From an uncultured Thermoanaerobaculia bacterium (lineage in GTDB: Bacteria > Acidobacteriota > Thermoanaerobaculia > Multivoradales > Multivoraceae), in contig OX638294.1 of NCBI GenBank assembly GCA_951812325.1, positions 2,024,859 through 2,088,858 on the forward strand: DNA of 64,000 bases. The letters run 5' to 3'. The position numbers were made by a program, and so were the translations under genes. The notes beneath the pieces were generated by a model that ran no database searches, had not been told where the DNA came from, and saw only the letters and a list, made by a program, of their open reading frames with translations. Of the stretch, positions 43,931-52,416 are shown piece after piece; position 1 is the stretch's first letter; each line of letters starts with the position of its first letter.

Positions 43931-43960
43931 GGCAAAGTCACGCTGCACTTGATCGGCCAT
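43931..43960 (+). repeat. Short intergenic repeat, copy 2
   Basis: GGCAAAGTCACGCTGCACTT followed by GATCGGCCAT, four mismatches in 30 bp against 41847-41876. It lies in the 283-bp divergent gap between the crotonase and ECF sigma genes, which holds no gene. Confidence 0.5.
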
Positions 43961-44121
43961 TGCTTCGGCCATTGCAAGCGGCCGCGCATTCCGTCCGGCA
44001 TCCTTGGCCATCCGTGTGCTCGCCGACCCGCACGATCAGCCTGCCGCCAGCGGCGTTCCAGCCACGAGCCGGCCCGCGGCATCCGTGAACCGTTGCCCGC
44101 ACCCATCCGGGCGCAAGCAAC

Positions 44122-44146
44122 GGAACACTCTGCGCCTTCGCGCGTT
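44122..44146 (+). promoter_or_regulatory. Candidate ECF-type promoter (GGAAC-N16-CGTT)
   Basis: GGAAC at 44122-44126 and CGTT at 44143-44146 are separated by 16 bp, the layout used by many ECF sigma factors, which often drive their own genes. It lies only 12 bp before the ATG at 44158, so transcription would start at or just before that ATG, or translation begins further in (for example ATG 44284). Confidence 0.4.
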
Positions 44147-44157
44147 GTACGAGTGAG

Positions 44158-44817
44158 ATGCCCGTGGCCGCGCTCAGGTCCGATCCGCTGGCGGCGCCGA
44201 CGAAGCTCCGCAGCACCGCGGCGAAGACGACCGCCGTTTCCGACCCGGCGAAGGCGGACCACACCGCGGAGGACGGACGGCTCATGGCCAGGGTCAAGGC
44301 GGGCGACGAACAGGCGTTCGCCGACCTGGTGGATCGCTACAAGAACCCGCTCGTGAACTACCTGACACAGCTGACCCGCAGCCGCGAACGCGCAGAGGAC
44401 CTGGCGCAGGACGCCTTCGTGCGCGTCTACCGCGCAGCCGGCCGCTATCAGGAGCGAGGCCAGTTTCAGGCCTTCCTGTTCCGCATCGCAACCAACCAGT
44501 TGCGCACGGAGGAACGCAAGGCGGCGCGCTGGCGCGGACTGCTGCCGTCGCTTAAGGCGGAGCACCGGCGGCGCGCGCCGGTCCCCTCGCCGCAGCGAGC
44601 CGCCCTGGGTTCCGAGGCCGTGGACGCGGTGACCAGAGCCCTGGGCCGTCTGCCTCTCCACTACCGCGCACCGGTCGTGCTGAGGGAGATCGAAGGCTGG
44701 CCCTACGCCCGCATCGCGAAGATCCTCGGCTGCCGCGAAGGCACGGTCAAGTCCAGGGTCCACCGCGGCAAGAGCCTGCTCCGCAAGGACTTGAGCGAGT
44801 ACTGGAACGGAGGATAG
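44158..44817 (+). CDS. ECF-family RNA polymerase sigma factor
   Basis: The 219-residue protein has sigma region 2 (VKAGDEQAFADLVDRYKNPL, AEDLAQDAFVRVYRAAGRYQ, FQAFLFRIATNQLRTEERKA) and region 4 (ALGRLPLHYRAPVVLREIEG, YARIAKILGCREGTVKSRVH, RGKSLLRKDL). The first 40 residues are not part of the fold, so translation could start at ATG 44284. It directs transcription of a stress or envelope regulon. It is followed at 2 bp by a probable anti-sigma protein and a PDZ protein, forming an envelope-sensing operon. A GGAAC-N16-CGTT promoter just upstream suggests autoregulation. Confidence 0.9.
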   Translation: MPVAALRSDPLAAPTKLRSTAAKTTAVSDPAKADHTAEDGRLMARVKAGDEQAFADLVDRYKNPLVNYLTQLTRSRERAEDLAQDAFVRVYRAAGRYQERGQFQAFLFRIATNQLRTEERKAARWRGLLPSLKAEHRRRAPVPSPQRAALGSEAVDAVTRALGRLPLHYRAPVVLREIEGWPYARIAKILGCREGTVKSRVHRGKSLLRKDLSEYWNGG

Positions 44818-44819
44818 AG

Positions 44820-45230
44820 GTGAGGGATCAACTCGATCTGCAACGACTTCCCCGCGTCGACGCCTCGGCCGGCTTCACCGCCGAGGTCCTGCGTCGCGTC
44901 CGAGCCGACCAGCCGCACCGGCCGGCGCCCCGCTCAAGACTGGCCGTGGCCGCCGTCGCGGTCGTCGTCGTCTCAACCGCCGCCGGCGCCTGGTGGGCTC
45001 GGCAGTCCGTACCCGAACCGGCGCCGATCACCGCTGAGAGCATCGAACAACTCAAGTTCGAGCATCAGGAACTCATCCAGGAACTGGAGTCCCTGCTCCG
45101 CCTTGGCGAAGACACTCAGCCCTTCGTCCCGGTGTCCATCGATCCCCGGACCGAGGTCCTCTTCGACCTGCGGGATATCGAACCCCTTCCCGTTCGCTAC
45201 GCCGCTGCTTCCAGCCGGCAAATCCAATAG
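44820..45230 (+). CDS. Membrane protein, probable anti-sigma factor
   Basis: A 136-residue protein starting at a GTG preceded by GGAGGATAGAG, 2 bp after the sigma stop. A short cytoplasmic N-terminus (LPRVDASAGFTAEVLRRVRA) precedes one membrane helix (AVAAVAVVVVSTAAGAWWA) and a periplasmic tail with a helix (SIEQLKFEHQELIQELESLL). It lacks the His-x3-Cys-x2-Cys zinc motif of many anti-sigma factors. The place after an ECF sigma gene, the topology and the short N-terminal helix fit a membrane-bound anti-sigma factor or a small sensor. Function inferred from context. Confidence 0.6.
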   Translation: MRDQLDLQRLPRVDASAGFTAEVLRRVRADQPHRPAPRSRLAVAAVAVVVVSTAAGAWWARQSVPEPAPITAESIEQLKFEHQELIQELESLLRLGEDTQPFVPVSIDPRTEVLFDLRDIEPLPVRYAAASSRQIQ

Positions 45231-45241
45231 GAGATCCCTTC

Positions 45242-46099
45242 ATGACCACGAACCGATCCTTTGTTCCCCGGCGCCGGCCGAGCACAACCCCCGCGGGCAC
45301 CCTCGCGACTGCCCTGGCCGCGGCTCTGGCCCTGAGCTTCGGCCCCGCGGCCTTCGCCCAGGAATCAGAAGACGAAGAGCGCACCGTCCGCGTCATGGTG
45401 CTCGGCGACGGGCAGGTCGAAGTCCTGGAGGACGCGGAGGACGCCCGCCTGCTTGAAGAGCTTGCCGCTTCGCCCGGGAGATGGGCCGATCAAGTCAGGG
45501 CGGCGACTCTTGCCCTCCCCTGGGGAGGCGCCTACCTCGGCGTCGAACTCGTCAATCTGAACGAGCCGCTGCGAGCCCACTTCGGTGTTCCGGAAGGTAC
45601 TGGAGTTCTGGTTTCTAACGTCGTCGAGGACAGCCCGGCGGCCCGCGCCGGCGTCCTGGTCGGCGACATCGTGACCCGGTTCAACAGCGAGGACGCAAAG
45701 AGCTCGCGGCGGCTCACCTCCCTGGTCCGACGGGCCGAGGCCGGCGACCCGGCGGACCTCGAGATCTGGCGCGGCGGCAAGGTCATGACGCTCAGCACGA
45801 CTCTGGACGAACGACCTCGCCCCGACTTCAGGGGAGATTCTTTCTCCTTCTCATTTCGCGGCCGGGAGGACCTCGACGGCGACGGCGAAATCGACGTGTT
45901 CGTGGCCCCCGAGGACGTACATACGAAGATCCAGGAGTACTTCAACGGCGACGAATGGAAAGAGCGCCACGAACACGTACAGCGCTTCCTCCACGAACGG
46001 CGCCCCGACATGAAGGCCCTCGAGGAGCGCCTGGAGGCCCTGAAGAAGCGGCTGGCCGAACTGGAGGGCCGGCTGGAAGAGAGGGCCGACGAGAACTGA
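45242..46099 (+). CDS. Periplasmic PDZ-domain protein with coiled-coil tail
   Basis: A 285-residue protein with a Sec signal ending GPAAFAQ. A PDZ domain (residues ~95-185: GGAYLGVELVNLNEPLRAHF, GVPEGTGVLVSNVVEDSPAA, RAGVLVGDIVTRFN) follows, without the HtrA protease domain. The C-terminus has an acidic calcium-like DLDGDGEIDVF and a long charged coiled coil (MKALEERLEALKKRLAELEG). As the third gene of the ECF sigma operon it may sense misfolded envelope proteins or scaffold a protease that controls the anti-sigma factor. The preceding gene ends 11 bp upstream. Confidence 0.78.
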   Translation: MTTNRSFVPRRRPSTTPAGTLATALAAALALSFGPAAFAQESEDEERTVRVMVLGDGQVEVLEDAEDARLLEELAASPGRWADQVRAATLALPWGGAYLGVELVNLNEPLRAHFGVPEGTGVLVSNVVEDSPAARAGVLVGDIVTRFNSEDAKSSRRLTSLVRRAEAGDPADLEIWRGGKVMTLSTTLDERPRPDFRGDSFSFSFRGREDLDGDGEIDVFVAPEDVHTKIQEYFNGDEWKERHEHVQRFLHERRPDMKALEERLEALKKRLAELEGRLEERADEN

Positions 46100-46106
46100 T
46101 CGGTCG

Positions 46107-46470
46107 GTCGCCCCTACAGGACCGCGCTCTCCCGTTCGGAGAGCATGGTCAGCATGCCTTCCCATCATCTCGTCCACTTGGTCGGCGTCGATGGAGAGGG
46201 GCGGCGCGACCCGGATCGGCAGGTCCCGGGCCATCGCGGGGTGGCGGGCGGCGCCGTAGAGCGAGCTGTACATCGCCAGGCCGTTCTTGAGAGCCAGGGA
46301 CTGGAAGAGTGTCTGCGCCCACCCGAAACGTCGAAGTTGCGGTTGCCGTCCCGGTCGTAGATGAACACACCCTCGGCCCGCTTGATCTCCACGTCCATCG
46401 GGTGGTATGAGAAGACGTGCCGCCAGTCGCCTTCGGGGCGGAGAGGGCCAAGACAGCGGCTGCGTTTCCG
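46107..46470 (-). pseudogene. Class III aminotransferase remnant, internally deleted
   Basis: Within this 547-bp gap the minus strand keeps an N-terminal piece WRHVFSYHPMDVEIKRAEGV, FIYDRDGNRNFDVSGG (about 46325-46460), as in class III PLP aminotransferases. It jumps, in another frame, to a C-terminal piece LFQSLALKNGLAMYSSLYGA, MARDLPIRVAPPLSIDADQV, DEMM (about 46150-46325). The catalytic middle, including the PLP lysine, is gone. This is a deleted gene, not a short protein. The upstream part of the gap holds a partial hairpin repeat (46595-46612). Confidence 0.6.
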
Positions 46471-46594
46471 GTACGGTTGCGGGCACGGTAGCCATCGATT
46501 CTGCTCCTGATCCGGAAGACGGAAAGAGGCACCCTGGCAAGCTGCTACGGTGCCCTGCTCTGCGCCTCTGAAGGCGCGGGAGTACGGTTCACGC

Positions 46595-46612
46595 GTGGCG
46601 CGAAGGCGCCAC
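46595..46612. repeat. Partial dispersed hairpin repeat before glycyl-tRNA synthetase
   Basis: GTGGCGC, loop GAAG, GCGCCAC forms a perfect 7-bp stem and is followed by CCGGGT, as in the copies at 1281, 26672 and 58230. It ends 34 bp upstream of the glycyl-tRNA synthetase ATG. Confidence 0.65.
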
Positions 46613-46646
46613 CCGGGTCGCGCCGGAACGGCGGAAGGAGAAGCGG

Positions 46647-48164
46647 ATGTCCCAACCCACAGGCAGCGAACGGATGGAGCGCATCGTGGCACTGGCCAAG
46701 CGCCGCGGCTTCGTATTCCCGGCGTCCGAGATCTACGGCGGCATCAACGGCTTCTGGGACTACGGCCCGCTCGGCGTCCAGCTCAAGAACAACCTGCGCG
46801 ACGCCTGGTGGCACGACATGGTCGAGAGCCCGCCGATCGGTCCGGACGGATCGCCGCTCTCGATCGTCGGCATCGACTCGTCGATCATCCAGAACCCGCG
46901 GGCCTGGGAAGCGAGCGGCCACGTCGGCGGCTTCTCCGACCCGATGGTCGACTGCCGGGAGACGAAGGCCCGCTTCCGGGCCGACCACGTGCACGTCCTG
47001 CGGCCGAAGCGCGCCCTCGACCCGCCGGCCTTCTTCGCCTACCTCGAGGGCGAGCCGGCGCCGGCGCTCAGAACCGCCCGCAAGGCGATGCGCGGCCGCC
47101 CCACCCTGGACGACTTCGAGTCCGTGCCCCTGGCCGAACTCGACGCGGCCGAGCGTGACCATCTGTGGGCCCCAGGGGCCTCGGCGCCGGGAACGCTGAC
47201 CGACGCGCGCGACTTCAACCTGATGTTCAAGACCTTTGTCGGCGCAGCCTCCGGTGAGGAGAACACGGCGTACCTGCGGCCCGAAACGGCCCAGGGCATC
47301 TTCCTGAACTACAAGGGCGTGCTGGACACCTCGAGAGTGCGATTGCCATTCGGCATCGCGCAGATCGGCAAGGCCTTCCGCAACGAGGTCACGCCGCGGA
47401 ACTACATCTTCCGCACCCGCGAGTTCGAGCAGATGGAGATGGAGTTCTTCTGCCACCCCTCCGAGGCGAAGGTCTGGTTCGAGTACTGGACCCAGTCACG
47501 GATGGACTGGTGGAGCGGCCTCGGTCTGGCCGGCGACCGGCTGCGCCTGCGCCGGCACGAAGCGTCGGAGCTGGCCCACTACGCCCAAACCGGCGAGGGC
47601 ACCTTCGACGTCGAGTACCGGTATCCGTTCACCGAACCGGGTTTCGGGGAACTTGAAGGGGTCGCCCACCGCGGCAGCTTCGATCTGGAGCAGCACCAGA
47701 AGTGGAGCGGCGTCAAGCTGGAGACATTCGATCAGCAGACGCGCGAACGCTTCGTGCCCCATGTGATCGAACCGGCCGCCGGTTTGACCCGCGGCGTGCT
47801 CGCGTTGCTGTGCGAGGCCTACAGCGTCGACGAGAGTCGGCCGTCATCCGAACTCATGCGCTTCCCGAAGCGGCTGGCGCCAATTCACGCCGGCGTCTTT
47901 CCCCTGGTCAACAAGCGCGGAATGCCCGAGGTCGCCGAGGCGCTCTACCTCGAACTTCGCCGCTACTACCGCATCCAGTACGACGCCAAGCAATCGATCG
48001 GCAAGCGCTACGCACGAATGGACGAGGCCGGCACACCCTGTTGCTTCACCATCGACGGCCAGACGCTGGAAGACCAGACGGTCACCGTCCGCGACCGCGA
48101 CACCGGCGCCCAGGAGCGAATCGCCCTGGACGCCGTGTCCCGCTACCTGCACGACCGGCCCTGA
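46647..48164 (+). CDS. glyS: Glycyl-tRNA synthetase (single-chain, dimeric type)
   Basis: A 505-residue class II synthetase that charges tRNA-Gly. It is the alpha2 type found in eukaryotes, archaea and some bacteria, not the two-chain alpha2beta2 enzyme. RGFVFPASEIYGGINGFWDY and GPLGVQLKNNLRDAWW mark the N-terminus. TAYLRPETAQGIFLNY, IAQIGKAFRNEVTPRNYIFR, TREFEQMEMEFFCHP (motif 2) and FVPHVIEPAAGLTRGVLALL (motif 3 region) form the active site. A C-terminal anticodon-binding domain follows (APIHAGVFPLVNKRGMPEVA). The ribosome site GGAAGGAGAAGCGG is good. The gene looks complete. Confidence 0.95.
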   Translation: MSQPTGSERMERIVALAKRRGFVFPASEIYGGINGFWDYGPLGVQLKNNLRDAWWHDMVESPPIGPDGSPLSIVGIDSSIIQNPRAWEASGHVGGFSDPMVDCRETKARFRADHVHVLRPKRALDPPAFFAYLEGEPAPALRTARKAMRGRPTLDDFESVPLAELDAAERDHLWAPGASAPGTLTDARDFNLMFKTFVGAASGEENTAYLRPETAQGIFLNYKGVLDTSRVRLPFGIAQIGKAFRNEVTPRNYIFRTREFEQMEMEFFCHPSEAKVWFEYWTQSRMDWWSGLGLAGDRLRLRRHEASELAHYAQTGEGTFDVEYRYPFTEPGFGELEGVAHRGSFDLEQHQKWSGVKLETFDQQTRERFVPHVIEPAAGLTRGVLALLCEAYSVDESRPSSELMRFPKRLAPIHAGVFPLVNKRGMPEVAEALYLELRRYYRIQYDAKQSIGKRYARMDEAGTPCCFTIDGQTLEDQTVTVRDRDTGAQERIALDAVSRYLHDRP

Positions 48165-48230
48165 ACCGCGCCATCCTGGCGCGGTCGGACGCCGCCGCAG
48201 GTCGGCGATGTCACGCGCCCGGCGATGCGA

Positions 48231-48665
48231 GTCGGTCGATGCAGTCGGCGCGGGACCCTCAACGGCACTGCCCGCCCGCGCTGTCCGTGCCGGAGGACGC
48301 AAGTCGGTCCATGCAGTCGGCGCAGGATCCTTCAACGGCACTGCCGGCCCGCGCTGTCCGTGCCGGAGGACGCAAGTCGGTCGATGCAGTCGGCGCAGGA
48401 CCCTCAACGCACTGCCGGCCTGCGCTGTCCGTCCCGGAGGACGCAGGTCGGTCGATGCAGTCGGCGCAGGGCCCTTCAGCAGCACTGCCGGTCCGCGCTG
48501 TCCCGTGCCGGAGGGCGCAAGTCGGTCGATGCAGTCGGCGCAGGACCCTCAACGGCACTGCCGGCCTGCGCTGTCCGTCCCGAAGGACGCGAGCCGGTCG
48601 ATGCAGTCGGCGCACGACGCCCCACGCCACCGCGAATCCGCGCTCTCTCTCATGTGCCGGGCGAC
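48231..48665. repeat. Six ~72-bp tandem repeats after glycyl-tRNA synthetase
   Basis: Units starting GTCGGTCGATGCAGTCGGCG occur at 48231, 48303, 48376, 48447, 48521 and 48593 (periods 71-74 bp), with a partial end near 48665. Length variation of 1-3 bp between units breaks any reading frame, so this is non-coding. Each has a GCACTGCC...GCGCTGTCCGT segment. No unique spacers. Confidence 0.9.
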
Positions 48666-49058
48666 GGCGCCAGGTCGGCGGAAGCGGAACGGAGGAGGTC
48701 CGTTGGAAGGATCCTGGATGGCTCGCGAAGCAAACGCGAGTAGGAAGATCCGAGCAGGTGGCCAAACCGGCTGATTGGCGCTGGCGAGCGGCTCAAACAA
48801 GCGTCGTGAGCACGCGGCCGCGCCGCCGGTCGGCTCTCGGGTTACTGGGCGGGAAAGTTGGTGGGGGACCCCCTCCGGGTGTATTCCACATTTCTCGGGA
48901 CGACGCTTGCAGTCCCGACACACAGGGAGAATGCAATGCGCGTGCCAATCCCGTCGTGTCGCTTCGACCCGGAACCCCACTCGCCCCCAGCTTCCCTGCT
49001 TCGCTGGTGAGGACTGACCCGACCGTCGGTCGCTACGTCAAACCACCCTCAGCTCGCA
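48666..49058. other. Non-coding gap downstream of the restriction island
   Basis: I see no gene, tRNA or terminator here. A 24-codon frame (48936-49010) has a fair ribosome site (GGGAG) but no recognisable sequence. The region is the junction between the repeat block and the restriction island and may mark an insertion boundary. Confidence 0.4.
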
Positions 49059-49778
49059 CTACCCTCGAAACCGGTCGAACTCGCGGGGCAGCAGGCCTAT
49101 GATCGCATCAGGAGTCATCGCATGGAGGTCCCAAATGACATCCAACTGACTCAGCACATCTGCCAAACGCCTGGCGCTCCCCGGACCACGACCCGCAGCG
49201 CCCCTCTTCAGGCCGCCTGACTCACGATTGAAGTACAAACGGTTCGCCGCTCCCACAATACCCTTGTTGCTCACAAACTCCTGGCGCGAGGTCAACTGCT
49301 CCGCAACCTCGCCCGGGCGGTTTGGCGGCGTGCAGAGAAGCACCCGAGCGCACTCCGGATCATCCCTGTGAGCGTGGAGAATCCCGACCGGACCGGCCAC
49401 CAGATGCCGGTAGTACCGCCGGAAGTTCCCGACGGCGGGAACCCACCGTGCACGCGCTCCGAGCCGGCGCTCCCCCTTGCCGTCCGCCGGGCAGAGCTGC
49501 TCGAAGAAGAAGAGCGCCAGCCAAGACCAAAGCCCGGCATCCCTCGCCGTACCCGCTTCCATCGTGGGAAGACGCGGCTGCAGGTACGCCGCAAGCGCGA
49601 ACCGCGTCGAAAAGGAGCCGGGTTGGAGCCGAATCTCCGGCCCTACCACCTCGACAAGCGCCCGCCCCCGAAGAAGAGCCTGACGGCGTTCCTCGCCACG
49701 CAAGCCATTCTGAAAGCCATCGAGGAACTCCCCGAACGCTTGAATGCCGTCGTCATTGAACCTCCTGAGGCGCGTCAT
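49059..49778 (-). CDS. DUF6339-like protein, last gene of the restriction island
   Basis: A 239-residue protein whose ATG (49778) overlaps the upstream stop (ATGA). LRRFNDDGIQAFGEFLDGFQ, FALAAYLQPRLPTM, GLWSWLALFFFEQLCPADGK, FRRYYRHLVAGPVGILHAHR and QEFVSNKGIVGAANRLYFNR are visible; the pattern fits DUF6339-type proteins that accompany phage-defence genes, though I make this match from memory. The C-terminus (LADVLSQLDVIWDLHAMTPD) is helical. No nuclease motif is clear. Its tight coupling to the GHKL ATPase and the unknown protein before it suggests the three form one functional unit added to the restriction system. Confidence 0.6.
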   Translation of the reverse strand: MTRLRRFNDDGIQAFGEFLDGFQNGLRGEERRQALLRGRALVEVVGPEIRLQPGSFSTRFALAAYLQPRLPTMEAGTARDAGLWSWLALFFFEQLCPADGKGERRLGARARWVPAVGNFRRYYRHLVAGPVGILHAHRDDPECARVLLCTPPNRPGEVAEQLTSRQEFVSNKGIVGAANRLYFNRESGGLKRGAAGRGPGSARRLADVLSQLDVIWDLHAMTPDAIIGLLPREFDRFRG

Positions 49779-50518
49779 CTCTCGAGATGGGACTTCATCT
49801 TCTCGACCGTCCCCTGTTGACGTGTGAAGGCCTCGACCACGTCCGTGATCCACTCGCCACCAGCTATCTCCCGATTACCGGAAACGCGTCGGGCGAAGGT
49901 CAGCCACTGGTTCCTCCAGTCCTCGTCATCCTCATCCGGAGCGTGGCCTTCTACCATGACGACGCGCGTCAGAATCTCTCGCACAATAGCCGGATACACC
50001 AGAGCCTGAAAGACATCCTCACGTGCCACCGCTCGCCAGTCACCCAGCCTGTCGTTGACCAGCAACATGGGGCGCTGCCCCTCGAAATCAACGCGGTACA
50101 CCTCGTCGCCCAAGTCCTTCGCCAGCCTCACCGGCAGCAAGGGAATGCGGCCTCGTTCGACGGGAAAAAGAGGATCCGTAGCAGAAATGCCATCTGCCTG
50201 AGCAAGCAAGAGCCCCGCCCGCTCTCCGGCCGAGGTCACCCGGACCCGAAAAAGCACGCCGTCAGGCTCTCCGAAGTCGACGAGCCGACGGTCCGTCGGT
50301 TGGGAAAGCCGACTTACGCTGCCCCAGGAAAATCGCATCCACGATGTCTGCCGATAGGCTTCAATGAACACCAGTGCGTCGGCAGGAAGTCCGTAGGACT
50401 CCAGACAGATGTCCGCGTCAAACGAAGGCACTCCGGTGCTTGAACGGCAAATCGAGATCCGCGCGTGCTCTCGGCGGATTCTCTTCCTCTTGGTGAAGTT
50501 GAACCGCCTAATCGGCAC
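49775..50518 (-). CDS. Unknown protein of the restriction island
   Basis: A 247-residue protein, with the start taken as the GTG at 50518 (11-bp overlap with the ATPase gene); GTG 50542 is also possible. It begins VPIRRFNFTKRKRIRREHAR and has a beta-rich first half (FDADICLESYGLPADALVFI, VLFRVRVTSAGERAGLLLAQ) and a helical second half (DVFQALVYPAIVREILTRVV, DEDWRNQWLTFARRVSGN). I recognise no catalytic motif or family. Its position between a GHKL ATPase and a DUF6339-like protein, coupled to both, points to a structural or regulatory subunit of that complex. Confidence 0.6.
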   Translation of the reverse strand: MPIRRFNFTKRKRIRREHARISICRSSTGVPSFDADICLESYGLPADALVFIEAYRQTSWMRFSWGSVSRLSQPTDRRLVDFGEPDGVLFRVRVTSAGERAGLLLAQADGISATDPLFPVERGRIPLLPVRLAKDLGDEVYRVDFEGQRPMLLVNDRLGDWRAVAREDVFQALVYPAIVREILTRVVMVEGHAPDEDDEDWRNQWLTFARRVSGNREIAGGEWITDVVEAFTRQQGTVEKMKSHLER

Positions 50519-52370
50519 GGCCTTCGTCGTCCTCCACAACACTGACGTAAAGCTGGCGTCGCACGTCGAAACCGCTCACCTCCACCAGAAAGTCGCGATC
50601 AAGAATCTTCAACTTGAGCTCATTATCCCGACAACGCAGCACGTCAATGTTCCGGACCTCCACCCGAACAGGAGGCTCCTCAAGCCTGAAATCCATCAAA
50701 CTGTAACGCTTGAGCGGACTTCCCCTGCGGACGTCGTAGGCGACCCGGACACGCAGTATGCGCGGCAGTCGAACGCAAGTGCGAGCGGTCGCGACGGCGA
50801 AGCCGCCGGAACGTTGCTCTATCCTGAAGCCAACCGGACGCGGCTTCGGCTCGGGCGACGGCCGCTCTGACGGAACGTCGCCGCGCTGTCCGTGCCGCAA
50901 GAAAAACACGTCGTCAAGCAACGTCTCATCCTCGTCCGCTTCCGAACCCGCCAGAATCGCGACGATCCGTTGAACCGACGTCGTGACAAACTTCAGATCA
51001 CCCACGCAGCCGTGCGCGTACTCAGGCTTCAGCCTGTCTGCGTTCCATTGGGTGTGAGAGGGATTCTCCGAGCGGCCCAGAAAGGCCGCAAGTGCGCCAG
51101 GCTCAGCTACCACCAATGAACGCACGCCACGCGTCCTCGGCGCCGCAACGTCCGAGATGACGATACCGTCCCGCACGAAGGTCGGGCGTTCGGGCCCTGA
51201 GTCCCTGTCACGCACGAAGTACACCGAGAAGGCGGACCGCAGAGGCTTCCCCGAGCGCTTTCTGACCGTAACGGGAACCCGAAGGGCCACACGGTCCCCG
51301 GCGTTGAAGCGCTCTCGGAGAACAGCCAGCTGGTCGGCGCCAAACAGGGACTCGGACCACTTCCACGAACGTTGCTCCGGAGGCATACCGCAAACCACGA
51401 GCTCGCTCGCGCTGAGGCCGTTGGCCCAGACCGCCAGATCGATCAGTTCCGTGCTGTCGGGATCAAGTCGTCTCCCCTCCTCCGCAAAGTTGGCAGCATC
51501 AAGGAAGGTCTCCGACACTGAAGGCGTTCGGACCCACACCTCAAGATCACCTGTCAGGATCGGGTAAAAGTACTGGCGCACAACCGCCTGAACAAGAGCC
51601 TCCTCGTCGATCTCGGAGTGGGGCCATGGGACGATCACCGAGAGGCCGGGGTCGTGGCTCTTGCGCTCAAGCTTGAAGAGCCCCGCGAACCAGTCCAGCT
51701 CGGCGGGGTCCTCCACAGGGAGAACCAGGTCGCCCTCAACCTTGTGTGAGAGACCGAAGTAGCCATCCTGAAAGTAGTCGTTGTGGAGATAGTGGGACTT
51801 CAGCACGGTCTTACCCATCAACATCCTGCGGCCGTCGCTCCGCCGCACCGTGAGTCCGAACATCGTGCCGACTCGGCTCGTCCTGAGGAACACGTGCTTT
51901 CCGACTCCCCAACTGCCGCGATCCGAGGCCTCCTTGTCCGACTGACCCTCGGCCCGGAAAAAGTGGTAAAACCTGTTCGTCTCGTCCCCTCTGGGCTGAA
52001 ACGGCTCGGACGAATCGCCCTCCAGGCCACTTGTTCCGAAATCTTCGAATGCAAGAAAGCGCAACGGTTCCCCGGCTGCTGGTAACCGTTCGGGGTTCAA
52101 GCCGTTCTCAGGAGCCGCGAAATGGTCGCGCGCAATGTCGAAGAGGTCAACGGGATCCGCCCTTTGGCTGACGCGCTCCCCTTCTGAGACGTAGATGCGG
52201 ACGGTCACGCATTCACCCGCGGTACCGGCGTCAAGAGCATTCTGGATTCCCTCTCGCACCAAGGCGGTCGCCATATCGCCGATCGCGTCGCTTGAGAAGA
52301 ACTCGCCGTGAACCGACTCGCGGTTCGTCTCACCTGGCCTCTTAAGCCTGAAGTGCCATGATGGCTTCAC
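50508..52370 (-). CDS. GHKL-type ATPase of the restriction island
   Basis: A 620-residue protein starting at the GTG at 52370 (GGAGAGAG upstream), 46 bp after the nuclease stop. The Bergerat ATP-binding fold is complete: N-box ALVREGIQNALDAGTAG, G1-like FLAFEDFGTSGL, then DRGSWGVGKHVFLRTSRVGT (G2, Gly/Lys loop). After ~300 residues come beta-rich segments (LRIRVAYDV-like, RVEVRNIDVLRCRDN). The ATPase core resembles MutL, Hsp90 and MORC proteins. GHKL/MORC-like ATPases have been described next to restriction-modification genes, thought to help locate or translocate on DNA. No nuclease domain is fused, so it probably works with its two neighbours. Confidence 0.8.
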   Translation of the reverse strand: MKPSWHFRLKRPGETNRESVHGEFFSSDAIGDMATALVREGIQNALDAGTAGECVTVRIYVSEGERVSQRADPVDLFDIARDHFAAPENGLNPERLPAAGEPLRFLAFEDFGTSGLEGDSSEPFQPRGDETNRFYHFFRAEGQSDKEASDRGSWGVGKHVFLRTSRVGTMFGLTVRRSDGRRMLMGKTVLKSHYLHNDYFQDGYFGLSHKVEGDLVLPVEDPAELDWFAGLFKLERKSHDPGLSVIVPWPHSEIDEEALVQAVVRQYFYPILTGDLEVWVRTPSVSETFLDAANFAEEGRRLDPDSTELIDLAVWANGLSASELVVCGMPPEQRSWKWSESLFGADQLAVLRERFNAGDRVALRVPVTVRKRSGKPLRSAFSVYFVRDRDSGPERPTFVRDGIVISDVAAPRTRGVRSLVVAEPGALAAFLGRSENPSHTQWNADRLKPEYAHGCVGDLKFVTTSVQRIVAILAGSEADEDETLLDDVFFLRHGQRGDVPSERPSPEPKPRPVGFRIEQRSGGFAVATARTCVRLPRILRVRVAYDVRRGSPLKRYSLMDFRLEEPPVRVEVRNIDVLRCRDNELKLKILDRDFLVEVSGFDVRRQLYVSVVEDDEGRAD

Positions 52371-52416
52371 GCTGCTCTCTCCGGGTTTCGGCTGAGCACC
52401 TCGGTTCCTGTCAACA

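Noticed and set aside
48231..48665. CRISPR array or repeat-protein gene
   Set aside because: No spacer diversity, and unit lengths of 71-74 bp break every frame.
48936..49010. 24-codon frame with a fair ribosome site as a leader peptide or small protein
   Set aside because: No recognisable sequence, no regulated gene downstream on that strand, and chance occurrence is likely.
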